The notes beneath the pieces were generated by a model. That model was not told the DNA's origin. It saw only the letters and a program-made list of their open reading frames with translations, and made no database searches. A stretch of DNA of 64,000 nucleotides from an uncultured Clostridia bacterium. GTDB taxonomy: Bacteria > Bacillota > Clostridia > TANB77 > CAG-508. A program made the position numbers and the translations under genes. Within the stretch, counting starts at the first letter, position 1, and each line of letters opens with the position of its first letter. Below, piece by piece: positions 1 to 6,018 of this stretch. Location of the stretch: the NCBI GenBank assembly GCA_934149275.1, contig CAKPEG010000005.1, forward strand, positions 12,558 through 76,557. Direction: 5' to 3'.

Positions 1-1496
1 TTCGTAGCTGTTAATAATAATTCATTTGTATTATTATCATATATCTTAATCCAGCCATCTTCATTTAAAAATCCATCTATATTTGAAAAATACACTCCCG
101 TCGTTTTTATGTATTTATTCATATCTATATATGTATTACTTGAATTCAAAAATCTATCATTTTGAGTTTCTTTCATATACACACCATTTTGATTTTTCTC
201 AATATTACCAGTATATGCCCTCCAAGTGACGGTATACTCATCTTTTTGGTTTTCTTCTTGTCCTACATTATTATATATATTCAAAGGTAATTTCTTTGAA
301 ATAATATATCTAGAACTATAAGTATCTGAATTCCATACATATTTTCCAATATCAACATTAAAACCAGCTTCATTTCCACGTGGTTCTGACCAAGTATTTG
401 TAATATCTCTACTAGCAGATGAAATATAAGGATTTTCTTCACTAAATTCACTACTACTATTATTATATCCATAGTAATATCCCTTTGTTTTAAAAGTTGC
501 ACTTATACTATTAGATTCTACATTTTCATATGCTTCTAAAGGGTATTTTACCTGAATCGAATAACTATTATATCTAGAAACACTTTGAGTAATATTTCCA
601 TTATTATCAACAACAGCATCTCTTGTTATTGTTAATACTTTTGTATTTTCATCATAATTACTTGTACAGTTTTGTGAAGTAACTAAAACGCTAGTTGGAG
701 AATATCCATTCAAATCAGGAATTGTAATTTCAGTCATTTGTCTCTTTATCAACAATTCTCTAGCAGTTTCTTCATACTCAATATTAAAATCAAGAGTAAT
801 ATCCTCAGTACCAATAGCATTAGCAATATCATGATTTGTTGAATATGTATACACTCTTGTTGAAGTTTTACCATACCAATCTGTTTTCAAATTAATTACC
901 TTATTAATATTTTCTGTTCTTGTTCCATCAGTTGATATCCATGTTCCTGTAAGAATAATCTGATTGTTTGTTACACTGTAATTATTTATGTTGTTTCCAA
1001 TGTCAGCACTTATAGTACCAAAAAACAGCTTTTGCGTTCCATAATTAATTGTATTTAATTCTAATTCAGTAACATCATTACCAATATAATCATTTTTCAA
1101 AACTTCATCTTTTATCAATGTTGTTGAAAGATCGAAGTTCTTTCCATTGATTTTTATTTTTCCATTTTCAAGTTTTCCATCAGTAAGGACATTAATATCA
1201 AAATACAATGTAGCTTTTTTATCAATGTAATTACACGTACCATCATACTTTTCCGCATATCCATCACCATCTAAATCTTTAATAAAAAAGCTATTAAATT
1301 TGACATACTCACAATTATCAATGTTTGCACTATCATCATTAACTTCATTATATGTCATTGACCTTCGCGTTTCATTATCCTTAACTGCAACCATTTTTAA
1401 ATTGTTTGTTTTAGTTAAATAAAAACAAATTACACTCAGTACAATAGTCAATGCTATTATACATATACTAATTAAACTTTTTTTCCTTAGCTTCAT
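1..1496 (-). CDS. Large surface/exported protein, 3' end beyond the window (partial)
   Basis: An open reading frame runs from an ATG at 1496 to the left edge without a stop (about 498 residues visible). The N-terminus is basic (MKLRKKS) followed by a hydrophobic segment of about 18 residues, so it is a signal peptide or membrane anchor. Around residues 74-84 there is an Asp-rich DLDGDGYAEK stretch that resembles a calcium-binding loop. The rest is rich in Asn, Thr, Ser, Tyr and Ile with beta-strand character, like the adhesin-type surface proteins elsewhere in this window. A weak AAGGG site lies about 12 bases before the start. The gene sits downstream of the DGR operon on the same strand but is separated from it by a terminator and about 220 bases. 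I recognise no named family, and the missing C-terminus could carry the anchor. Function unknown. Confidence 0.8.
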   Translation of the reverse strand, partial: MKLRKKSLISICIIALTIVLSVICFYLTKTNNLKMVAVKDNETRRSMTYNEVNDDSANIDNCEYVKFNSFFIKDLDGDGYAEKYDGTCNYIDKKATLYFDINVLTDGKLENGKIKINGKNFDLSTTLIKDEVLKNDYIGNDVTELELNTINYGTQKLFFGTISADIGNNINNYSVTNNQIILTGTWISTDGTRTENINKVINLKTDWYGKTSTRVYTYSTNHDIANAIGTEDITLDFNIEYEETARELLIKRQMTEITIPDLNGYSPTSVLVTSQNCTSNYDENTKVLTITRDAVVDNNGNITQSVSRYNSYSIQVKYPLEAYENVESNSISATFKTKGYYYGYNNSSSEFSEENPYISSASRDITNTWSEPRGNEAGFNVDIGKYVWNSDTYSSRYIISKKLPLNIYNNVGQEENQKDEYTVTWRAYTGNIEKNQNGVYMKETQNDRFLNSSNTYIDMNKYIKTTGVYFSNIDGFLNEDGWIKIYDNNTNELLLTAT

Positions 1497-1690
1497 ATTA
1501 TCCAAACCCTTATTTTATAAACTTTATTATAATAATTACATCTTTTTTTATTAAAGTAAATGATATTAAAATCTTTATATTCTTTAAATATTAACCTTGC
1601 GTAATACTTTCTGACTTTTTTATATTTTGATATCTTTTGCTTTATTTTTTTATTACAAAATAGTACTTTTCCTTACGGAATCAAATAAAA

Positions 1691-1720
1691 ACAAAAAAAA
1701 ATAGTACCTATAAGTACTAT
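1691..1720 (-). terminator. Rho-independent terminator of the DGR operon
   Basis: Arms at 1701-1707 and 1714-1720 (ATAGTAC / GTACTAT) form a hairpin that overlaps the stop codon of the OB-fold gene. On the minus strand it is followed by a run of nine T residues. It closes the DGR operon. The rest of 1497-1716 shows nothing else I can name; it should hold the promoter of the left-edge gene. Confidence 0.7.
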
Positions 1721-1974
1721 CCCATTATTACTCTCTCTATATTTTTAATTACTACATATCCTTTTGATTTTATTTCTCCACGTAACATAACATTTTCAAA
1801 ATCACTTCTTAAAATCCTATCAGCAGTATCATCATAAGCCCAACACTCAATTACATTTTTATCAACTGTTTTTAACCATAATTTAATTAATGATTTATGA
1901 ACTAACACATCTCCATATATAAATCTAAATTCCCCTAGTTTAATAATTTTTCCTAGTAAATAAACTTCATTCAT
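1717..1974 (-). CDS. Small SSB-like OB-fold protein encoded with the DGR reverse transcriptase
   Basis: An 85-residue protein beginning MNEVYLLGKIIK, which resembles the first beta-strand of single-stranded DNA-binding proteins (M-N-x-V-x-L-x-G). It continues with beta-rich segments (IKLWLKTVDKN, VIECWAYDD, VMLRGEIKSKGY) spaced as in a five-stranded OB fold. It has no C-terminal acidic tail and is shorter than ordinary SSB (about 110 residues for the OB part). I chose the ATG at 1974 because it overlaps the RT stop in an ATGAATGA arrangement and matches the SSB N-terminus. A GTG at 1986 would add four residues. It is the last gene before the terminator, so it should be co-transcribed with TR, MSL, Avd and RT. 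Inference: it binds TR cDNA, the TR RNA or single-stranded target DNA during homing. The family call rests on pattern only. Confidence 0.6.
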   Translation of the reverse strand: MNEVYLLGKIIKLGEFRFIYGDVLVHKSLIKLWLKTVDKNVIECWAYDDTADRILRSDFENVMLRGEIKSKGYVVIKNIERVIMG

Positions 1975-2989
1975 TATTTCCCACACAATAAAATAATTTT
2001 TCTGTCAAGTTTTTCACATTAGCTATTTTTATATATCCTATGTGACCTGTTATGTATCTATACGCTTCTTTAGATGAGAGTTCTTCATCTTTTATATATT
2101 TTTTTACTTTTTTTAGTTTTAATTTCAAATTTCTTTTTCCCCTATCACGAATTTTCAATCTATTTGTATTTATTTTATATCCACAAAAATTCACCCCATT
2201 TTTGCTTTTTATAATTTGAGTTTTAGAATTTAATTGTAATTTTAAATTTTCATTTAGAAAATTCCTTATTTTGTTTAAAATTTCAACAGCTTCTTTTTTA
2301 GTCTTAACTAAAACCAATGAATCATCCATATATCTAAAATAATACTTACATTTCAATTTGTGTTTAATATATTGATCAACCTCATTCAAATATATATTTG
2401 CAAATGTCTGACTTGTATAATTTCCAATTGGTAATCCTTTCTCTCCTTCGCTTGAATAAATTATTTTATATACTAAATTCATTAATCTTTCATCTTTTAT
2501 TTTTCGTTTTAAAATTTCAACTAAAATCTTTCTATCCACATTTTGAAAATATTTTGCTACATCCATCTTCAAAATATAATATTCTCCCCATATTCTATCA
2601 CAGTGCTTCATCGTTTTTTGAACGTCTAAAACAGCACAATGCATTCCTTTATTTTTAATACATGCATATGACGTATTTATAAAACTTTTTATAAAATATT
2701 CTTTTAAAAAGTTATCGACTAACCATCTATGGACAATTCTGTCAATATATCTAGATACTTGTATTCTCCTCCTTTTAGGAACTTTTACATAAAAAATTCT
2801 ATATCCACCATGTTCATATGTACCATTTTTTAATTGTTCATATAACCATTGTAAATATTCTTCTTTTTTTAAATTAAATAAAACCACATCTTTCTTAGTC
2901 GTTTTTCCTTTTTGACTTAACTTATGCGCCCACTCCAATTTTTCATAAGTTAAGTTTTTTTCAAATTGATTTCTTATTGTTTTGGGCAT
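1967..2989 (-). CDS. DGR reverse transcriptase
   Basis: A 340-residue reverse transcriptase that copies the template repeat RNA with adenine-directed errors. Motif A contains KMDVAKYF (Asp at about 143). Motif 4 reads LPIGNYTSQ (186-194), the IGxxxSQ form typical of DGR RTs rather than the QGxxxSP of group II intron RTs. The catalytic box is YMDD (220-223), followed by a thumb with GYKINTNRLKIR. There is no maturase or endonuclease domain, and the length fits DGR RTs. The ATG at 2989 overlaps the end of the Avd-like gene by 29 bases, implying translational coupling. An Avd gene and a TR/VR pair beside it make the DGR identity near certain. Confidence 0.97.
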   Translation of the reverse strand: MPKTIRNQFEKNLTYEKLEWAHKLSQKGKTTKKDVVLFNLKKEEYLQWLYEQLKNGTYEHGGYRIFYVKVPKRRRIQVSRYIDRIVHRWLVDNFLKEYFIKSFINTSYACIKNKGMHCAVLDVQKTMKHCDRIWGEYYILKMDVAKYFQNVDRKILVEILKRKIKDERLMNLVYKIIYSSEGEKGLPIGNYTSQTFANIYLNEVDQYIKHKLKCKYYFRYMDDSLVLVKTKKEAVEILNKIRNFLNENLKLQLNSKTQIIKSKNGVNFCGYKINTNRLKIRDRGKRNLKLKLKKVKKYIKDEELSSKEAYRYITGHIGYIKIANVKNLTEKLFYCVGNNE

Positions 2990-3335
2990 AATATTTTACC
3001 AATCCTCCCACTATTTTTCCTATTTCATATATTAAATCAATTGAAACTTTAAATTTTTTTTCATCTATCCACCTATTATTTTTCATTATTCGCAAATAAA
3101 TTCTTTGTGTATTTAATTCAGCATCAATTAAATTAATGTAATATAATCTTTCTTTTTTTTCAATTTTACTAATATATAAAATATCTCTTAACATTTTATA
3201 CATTGAATTTTTATATTCTGTACCAATACTAAATTTCTCTGTTCGCGGTAGTTTTAAGATTACATCTAACATATACTGAATATATCTTTCAGATTTTGGT
3301 ATTAGCGTAAGTTCACTTTCTTTTTTATTTTCCAA
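2961..3335 (-). CDS. avd: Avd-like DGR accessory protein (four-helix bundle)
   Basis: A predicted 124-residue, almost entirely helical, strongly basic protein. The segments LPRTEKFSIGTEYKNSM, INLIDAELNTQRIYLRI and LIYEIGKIVGGLVKYY match the layout of Avd and the related 23S rRNA intervening-sequence proteins. In the Bordetella phage system Avd forms a pentameric barrel that binds the RT and the template RNA and is required for homing (known for the family). Translation appears to start at a TTG at 3335 with an AAGGA site about eight bases before it. The gene overlaps the end of the upstream MutS-like gene by 11 bases and the RT start by 29 bases. Confidence 0.9.
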   Translation of the reverse strand: MENKKESELTLIPKSERYIQYMLDVILKLPRTEKFSIGTEYKNSMYKMLRDILYISKIEKKERLYYINLIDAELNTQRIYLRIMKNNRWIDEKKFKVSIDLIYEIGKIVGGLVKYYAQNNKKSI

Positions 3336-3714
3336 TCTTTCTTATCCTTTCCAATATGTCTTTTTCCGTTTCTGGAAAATTTAAACATTCTTTACAATCT
3401 AAACATGTTCTAAATTCATTAACATCTTTGCCATCGTTTTTATATAATTCTTCTATTTTACTTTCCTCATTTTTTACATAAATTATAAAAGATAAATCAT
3501 TTTCATTTAATAAACGTATGTATTTTTCAACATTTCTCACAGGAAAACCGACTTTACAAATTCGGTCTTTCATACAAGTTGTTTTTAGTCCTAACACATC
3601 ATGCAACACTACCGCATCCTTTCCAATTGCAATAAAAAATATACCACTTTTTATTAATATAATTTTTCCTTCATTTTTTTCTTGCAATTTTTCAATCTCT
3701 TCTGATAATTTCAT
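3325..3714 (-). CDS. MutS-domain-I-like DGR accessory protein (MSL type)
   Basis: A 129-residue protein. The segment from about residue 20 (KSGIFFIAIGKDAVVLHDVL through GFPVRNVEKYIRLL to LSFIIYVK) follows the pattern of the N-terminal mismatch-recognition domain of MutS (shape of the GxFYE..G.DA loop, then the PxxxVExYIxxLL helix). No ATPase or clamp domain follows. The C-terminal part carries a cysteine cluster (CLDCKEC). MutS-like small proteins (MSL) have been reported as DGR accessory genes. I chose the ATG at 3714 because an AAAGGAG site precedes it; the frame is open up to 3792, but that extension would run into the TR spacer. It is the first protein gene after TR. Role in homing unknown; mismatch or heteroduplex binding is a guess. 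Confidence 0.75.
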   Translation of the reverse strand: MKLSEEIEKLQEKNEGKIILIKSGIFFIAIGKDAVVLHDVLGLKTTCMKDRICKVGFPVRNVEKYIRLLNENDLSFIIYVKNEESKIEELYKNDGKDVNEFRTCLDCKECLNFPETEKDILERIRKIGK

Positions 3715-3985
3715 TTTTTCACTCCTTTTTCTACTATTTCTTTTAAAACGCATACAAAAAGCAACAAGCTCATTTATAATTAGCTGTTGCATTTATAAAA
3801 TTATTACTCAATTTTTTTCTTCACCACTTACTTTTAAAATGTTAGATTACGTATATTCAACTAAGTTTACTAATACATAATCTAAATGATACATTTTTAC
3901 CTAAATTAGGAAGGAATAATTCTCTTTAATATCTAATATGCTACTGTATATATTCCTTAAAATATATAATCTGAACTAATATTAG
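3715..3985 (-). ncRNA. DGR spacer RNA between TR and the accessory genes
   Basis: About 270 bases lie between TR and the first protein gene. In the sense direction they contain at least two pairing elements: an AAGGAAT...ATTCCTT pair, and a TAGATTA...TAATCTA pair extended by GTAT/ATAC. In the Bordetella DGR the RNA just downstream of TR binds RT and Avd and primes cDNA synthesis. This segment sits in the equivalent place, and the reading frames within it are short. Assignment is by position and base pairing only. Confidence 0.6.
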
Positions 3986-4119
3986 AGTAAGCGCGGAACC
4001 CAATGTTGTTGTTACTATTGTTCGGATTGTTGTTGTTACGGTTAGATGCTGGATTATTAGAACCATTGTTGTTGTAATTGCCACCACGATATCTGCGGTT
4101 GTTAGAGCCGTTGCCCTCT
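3986..4119 (-). repeat. DGR template repeat (TR)
   Basis: A 134-bp near copy of the 3' end of the target gene. Aligned without gaps to VR (offset 529) it differs at 24 positions, and all 24 are T on the plus strand, that is A in the sense TR. Read in the target frame TR would encode mostly Asn (AAC/AAT) at the variable codons, the standard design that lets A-mutagenesis reach many residues without making stop codons. The end next to the spacer (3986-4000 on the plus strand, AGTAAGCGCGGAACC) is G+C-rich and identical in VR, as expected for the IMH/IMH* homing signal. TR is itself an open frame but is not a gene. Confidence 0.97.
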
Positions 4120-4136
4120 GAATTATCCCTAATTTA

Positions 4137-4170
4137 TTTTAATTAATAAGATTCCTCTTATTGATTAAAA
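4137..4170 (-). other. Long hairpin immediately ahead of TR in the TR transcript
   Basis: Arms at 4137-4151 and 4156-4170 form a 15-bp stem with one mismatch and a four-base loop (GGAA in the RNA). It lies 17 bases upstream of TR and downstream of the predicted TR promoter, so it would be part of the TR RNA. It is not followed by a T-run and does not look like a terminator. Inference: a structural boundary or RT stop at the 5' side of TR. Confidence 0.6.
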
Positions 4171-4222
4171 TCATATTTAAAATTATTTATGACATCATTA
4201 ATAATTTATACGCACCGTTTAA

Positions 4223-4251
4223 AGTTTATATATAATAAATATAAATGTCAA
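4223..4251 (-). promoter_or_regulatory. Predicted promoter of the TR-MSL-Avd-RT-OB transcript
   Basis: On the minus strand a perfect TTGACA -35 (4246-4251) is followed by a 17-base spacer and TAAACT as -10 (4223-4228; an overlapping TATAAA is also present). The start site would be near 4216, about 97 bases ahead of TR. It lies between the target gene terminator and TR, so TR and the enzymes appear to be transcribed independently of the target. Confidence 0.6.
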
Positions 4252-4273
4252 TACTTTTTATGGGATTTTGGAA

Positions 4274-4330
4274 AAAAAAGTATGTAAGAAAATAGCCTTT
4301 TCTTTTTCTATTTTCCTACATACTTTTTTT
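4274..4330. terminator. Terminator between the DGR target gene and TR
   Basis: Arms at 4274-4295 and 4308-4330 pair over about 22 bases with one mismatch (core AGTATGTA ... TACATACT). There are A and T runs on the two outer sides, so it could end transcription on either strand. It separates the target transcript from the TR transcript. Confidence 0.75.
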
Positions 4331-4339
4331 CTTTTCCCT

Positions 4340-4400
4340 GTCAATGGTGTCATGATAAATTTAACCGCTATGCTCCAAAATTTATCATGACACCATTGAC
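4340..4400. repeat. Perfect 23-bp inverted repeat downstream of the DGR target gene
   Basis: Left arm 4340-4362 and right arm 4378-4400 are exact reverse complements over 23 bases (beginning GTCAATGGTGTCATGATA), with a 15-base loop. It lies 100 bases beyond the target stop codon and just before the terminator hairpin. It lacks a T-run, and its composition is less A+T-rich than the surroundings. In the Bordetella phage DGR a shorter hairpin/cruciform downstream of VR is needed for target recognition, so this may be the equivalent, but it is longer and further away. A mobile-element or recombinase site is the alternative. Confidence 0.8.
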
Positions 4401-4500
4401 ACTTTTGCAATATTTTCTCTGCATTAATTTAATATTTTTCTATGTTCTACCCTAAAACTACCACGACCTCTTTACAGTGTATCGCCATCAGTGCTCAGTG

Positions 4501-5781
4501 CTACTTTATATAAAAGTAAGCGCGGAACCCAACGTCGATGTTACTACCGTCCGGACTGCCGACGATACGGTCAGACGCTGGAAAATCAGAACCATTGACG
4601 CCGTAATTGCCACCACGATACCTGCGGTTGTAAGAGCCGTAGCCCTCTAGTGTCCAATCCCATACATTTCCTGCCATGTCATATATATTATTTGCTTTAC
4701 TATACTCTGTACTTCCTGATGGTATGCTTCTTCCACTACTTGCATTCTTTGTTGAGGTACTTCCACTTATATTTGTTTTATATTCAAATGTACTATTATT
4801 ATAATTTCCCCAACTTGTTGAATCCTTCATCTCTGCATATGTTTTTGCTCCACTATCTACTAACCACTGCAATGTTTCATCCCATAAGCATCCCCATATC
4901 ATACTTGTACTTACATTTACATCTGTACTCATTCTTTTTATTTTTTTATATTCTGTATACCAATTTTGACTGCTTATACTTGTATTCATTCTTTGCACTA
5001 CTGGCTCATCTGCTGACAAATTTCCTGTTTCATATCTTCCTATATAAAACCCTCCATATTTTTCTATTGATTTTATCGTTTCTTCAAACTCATCTTGCAG
5101 TTCATCTAAAAATAATTCCTTTGTCATTCCCTGCATTCCATATCTTGAAAAATATTTCTTATTATCATAATTAGATAACACACCAGGTTCATAATTACTA
5201 TTTGTATATGTACTTCTTCCTGTATCACTAAAACTATACAATTTACTCTTTTTCTTTCCATTTGCATCTGTTTCATATATCCTGCTTACATCTGGCACTG
5301 GCACCCACACCCATTGGTTTCTTGTACATGATTCATCCCATGCATTATCATTTGTTACAGCTGTCGTTCCTTCATATATTACAAACCCTGTATTTACTGT
5401 ATGTTCTCCATCTGCACCTGATGCTACATATCCCTTTGGCACTGGCACTGCAACATTTGCCGTATCATACACTATATCTACATTTTCTAAATCCCATTTA
5501 CTTGTATCAACTGCTTGTACTGATGTTGAATCACTTTGAGTACTTACGTTGCTATTGTTTTCGCTATCATCTTTTGCATTATCCTCATTTTGAGCTACTT
5601 CTTCATTTGATTGACTTTCATCAGATTTGTTATTTCCTTGTTCTGCACTTGCTTGTGGCAAATTTTCTTTTGAAATAGCTCTTTTGCTTCTTAAATTTAG
5701 CGAAATAATTAACACTGATACTAAACAAATAATAATCAATATTATAATCACTGCTATAATCAATTTTTTATTTTTCTTCAT
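4501..5781 (-). CDS. DGR target: membrane-anchored FGE/C-type-lectin-fold variable protein
   Basis: A 426-residue protein. Residues 1-33 are a basic start plus a strongly hydrophobic segment, so it is a signal anchor. Residues about 35-90 are a Ser/Asn/Glu/Asp-rich linker suited to reaching through the wall. From about residue 95 it has the formylglycine-generating-enzyme-like fold used by many DGR targets: WVWVPVPD, GGFYIGRYETG, WDETLQWLVDSG and MAGNVWDW. The last 48 residues contain the VR. Compared with TR, 16 residues differ (for example 381, 384, 394, 395, 399, 400, 404, 406-409, 411, 412, 415-417), mostly Asn in TR changed to Tyr, Gly, Val, Asp, Phe, Ile or Ser. The invariant GFRAY end is part of the homing signal. 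No enzymatic role is implied. Inference: a surface receptor or adhesin with a diversified binding face. Confidence 0.95.
   Translation of the reverse strand: MKKNKKLIIAVIIILIIICLVSVLIISLNLRSKRAISKENLPQASAEQGNNKSDESQSNEEVAQNEDNAKDDSENNSNVSTQSDSTSVQAVDTSKWDLENVDIVYDTANVAVPVPKGYVASGADGEHTVNTGFVIYEGTTAVTNDNAWDESCTRNQWVWVPVPDVSRIYETDANGKKKSKLYSFSDTGRSTYTNSNYEPGVLSNYDNKKYFSRYGMQGMTKELFLDELQDEFEETIKSIEKYGGFYIGRYETGNLSADEPVVQRMNTSISSQNWYTEYKKIKRMSTDVNVSTSMIWGCLWDETLQWLVDSGAKTYAEMKDSTSWGNYNNSTFEYKTNISGSTSTKNASSGRSIPSGSTEYSKANNIYDMAGNVWDWTLEGYGSYNRRYRGGNYGVNGSDFPASDRIVGSPDGSNIDVGFRAYFYIK
4515..4648 (-). repeat. DGR variable repeat (VR) in the target gene
   Basis: A 134-bp segment matching TR with 24 differences, all at sense adenines of TR: 16 A-to-G and 8 A-to-T, and no A-to-C. 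Two of the changes are silent (codons 387 and 402). It ends 14 bases before the last base of the gene, with the invariant G+C-rich IMH-like end (4515-4530). A tandem CAGTGCT repeat (4489-4502) directly follows and overlaps the stop region. Confidence 0.97.
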
Positions 5782-5819
5782 TCGTATTCTCTTTTCACAT
5801 AAAATAACCTTTCAATATA

Positions 5820-5848
5820 ATTTTATATATAAAAATATATTTTGTAAA
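5820..5848 (-). promoter_or_regulatory. Predicted promoter of the DGR target gene
   Basis: TTTACA (-35, 5843-5848), a 17-base spacer and TAAAAT (-10, 5820-5825) on the minus strand, about 40 bases upstream of the target ATG. A weak AAAGAG ribosome binding site lies just before the start. The very A+T-rich context makes chance matches easy. Confidence 0.45.
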
Positions 5849-5885
5849 GGTAAAAAAAAAACATTTTTCATTAATCCAAACGTAG

Positions 5886-6009
5886 AAGAACATTATATTT
5901 ATTTTCTTGTTCCTTGCTAAAACATTTTCCCGCCTACTAAACTTTGTTTAGCAGGCTAGGGAAAAAATTTCAAACTGCGCGTCGCTCGGAAATCAAATAT
6001 AATGTTCTT
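5886..6009 (-). repeat. R1 element, copy A
   Basis: A copy of a dispersed 115-125-bp element. Terminal inverted repeats (AAGAACATTATATTT at 5886-5900, its complement at 5995-6009) enclose a core with CGCGCAG near one end, GCAAGGAAC near the other, and an internal hairpin around CTAAAC/GTTTAG. In this copy the internal stem reads TTTTCCC/GGGAAAA where copies B and D have TTTTACC/GGTAAAA, a compensatory change. It lies between topB and the DGR target. Orientation (CGCGCAG end first) is minus. Confidence 0.85.
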
Positions 6010-6018
6010 TCTTTTTTA

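Noticed and set aside
1967..2989. RT considered as a group II intron or retron enzyme
   Set aside because: No maturase/HNH part, no intron boundaries or msr/msd, motif 4 is of the DGR IGxxxSQ type, and TR/VR are present.
3986..4119. TR read as a small Asn-rich gene or as a decayed duplicate of the target
   Set aside because: Differences from VR are confined to adenines and the repeat lies beside a DGR RT and Avd, so it is a template repeat rather than a pseudogene.
5886..6009. R1 considered as an ordinary Rho-independent terminator
   Set aside because: Far too long, with a conserved unpaired core (CGCGCAG, GCAAGG) and five copies in different contexts. Terminators for several neighbouring genes are separate.
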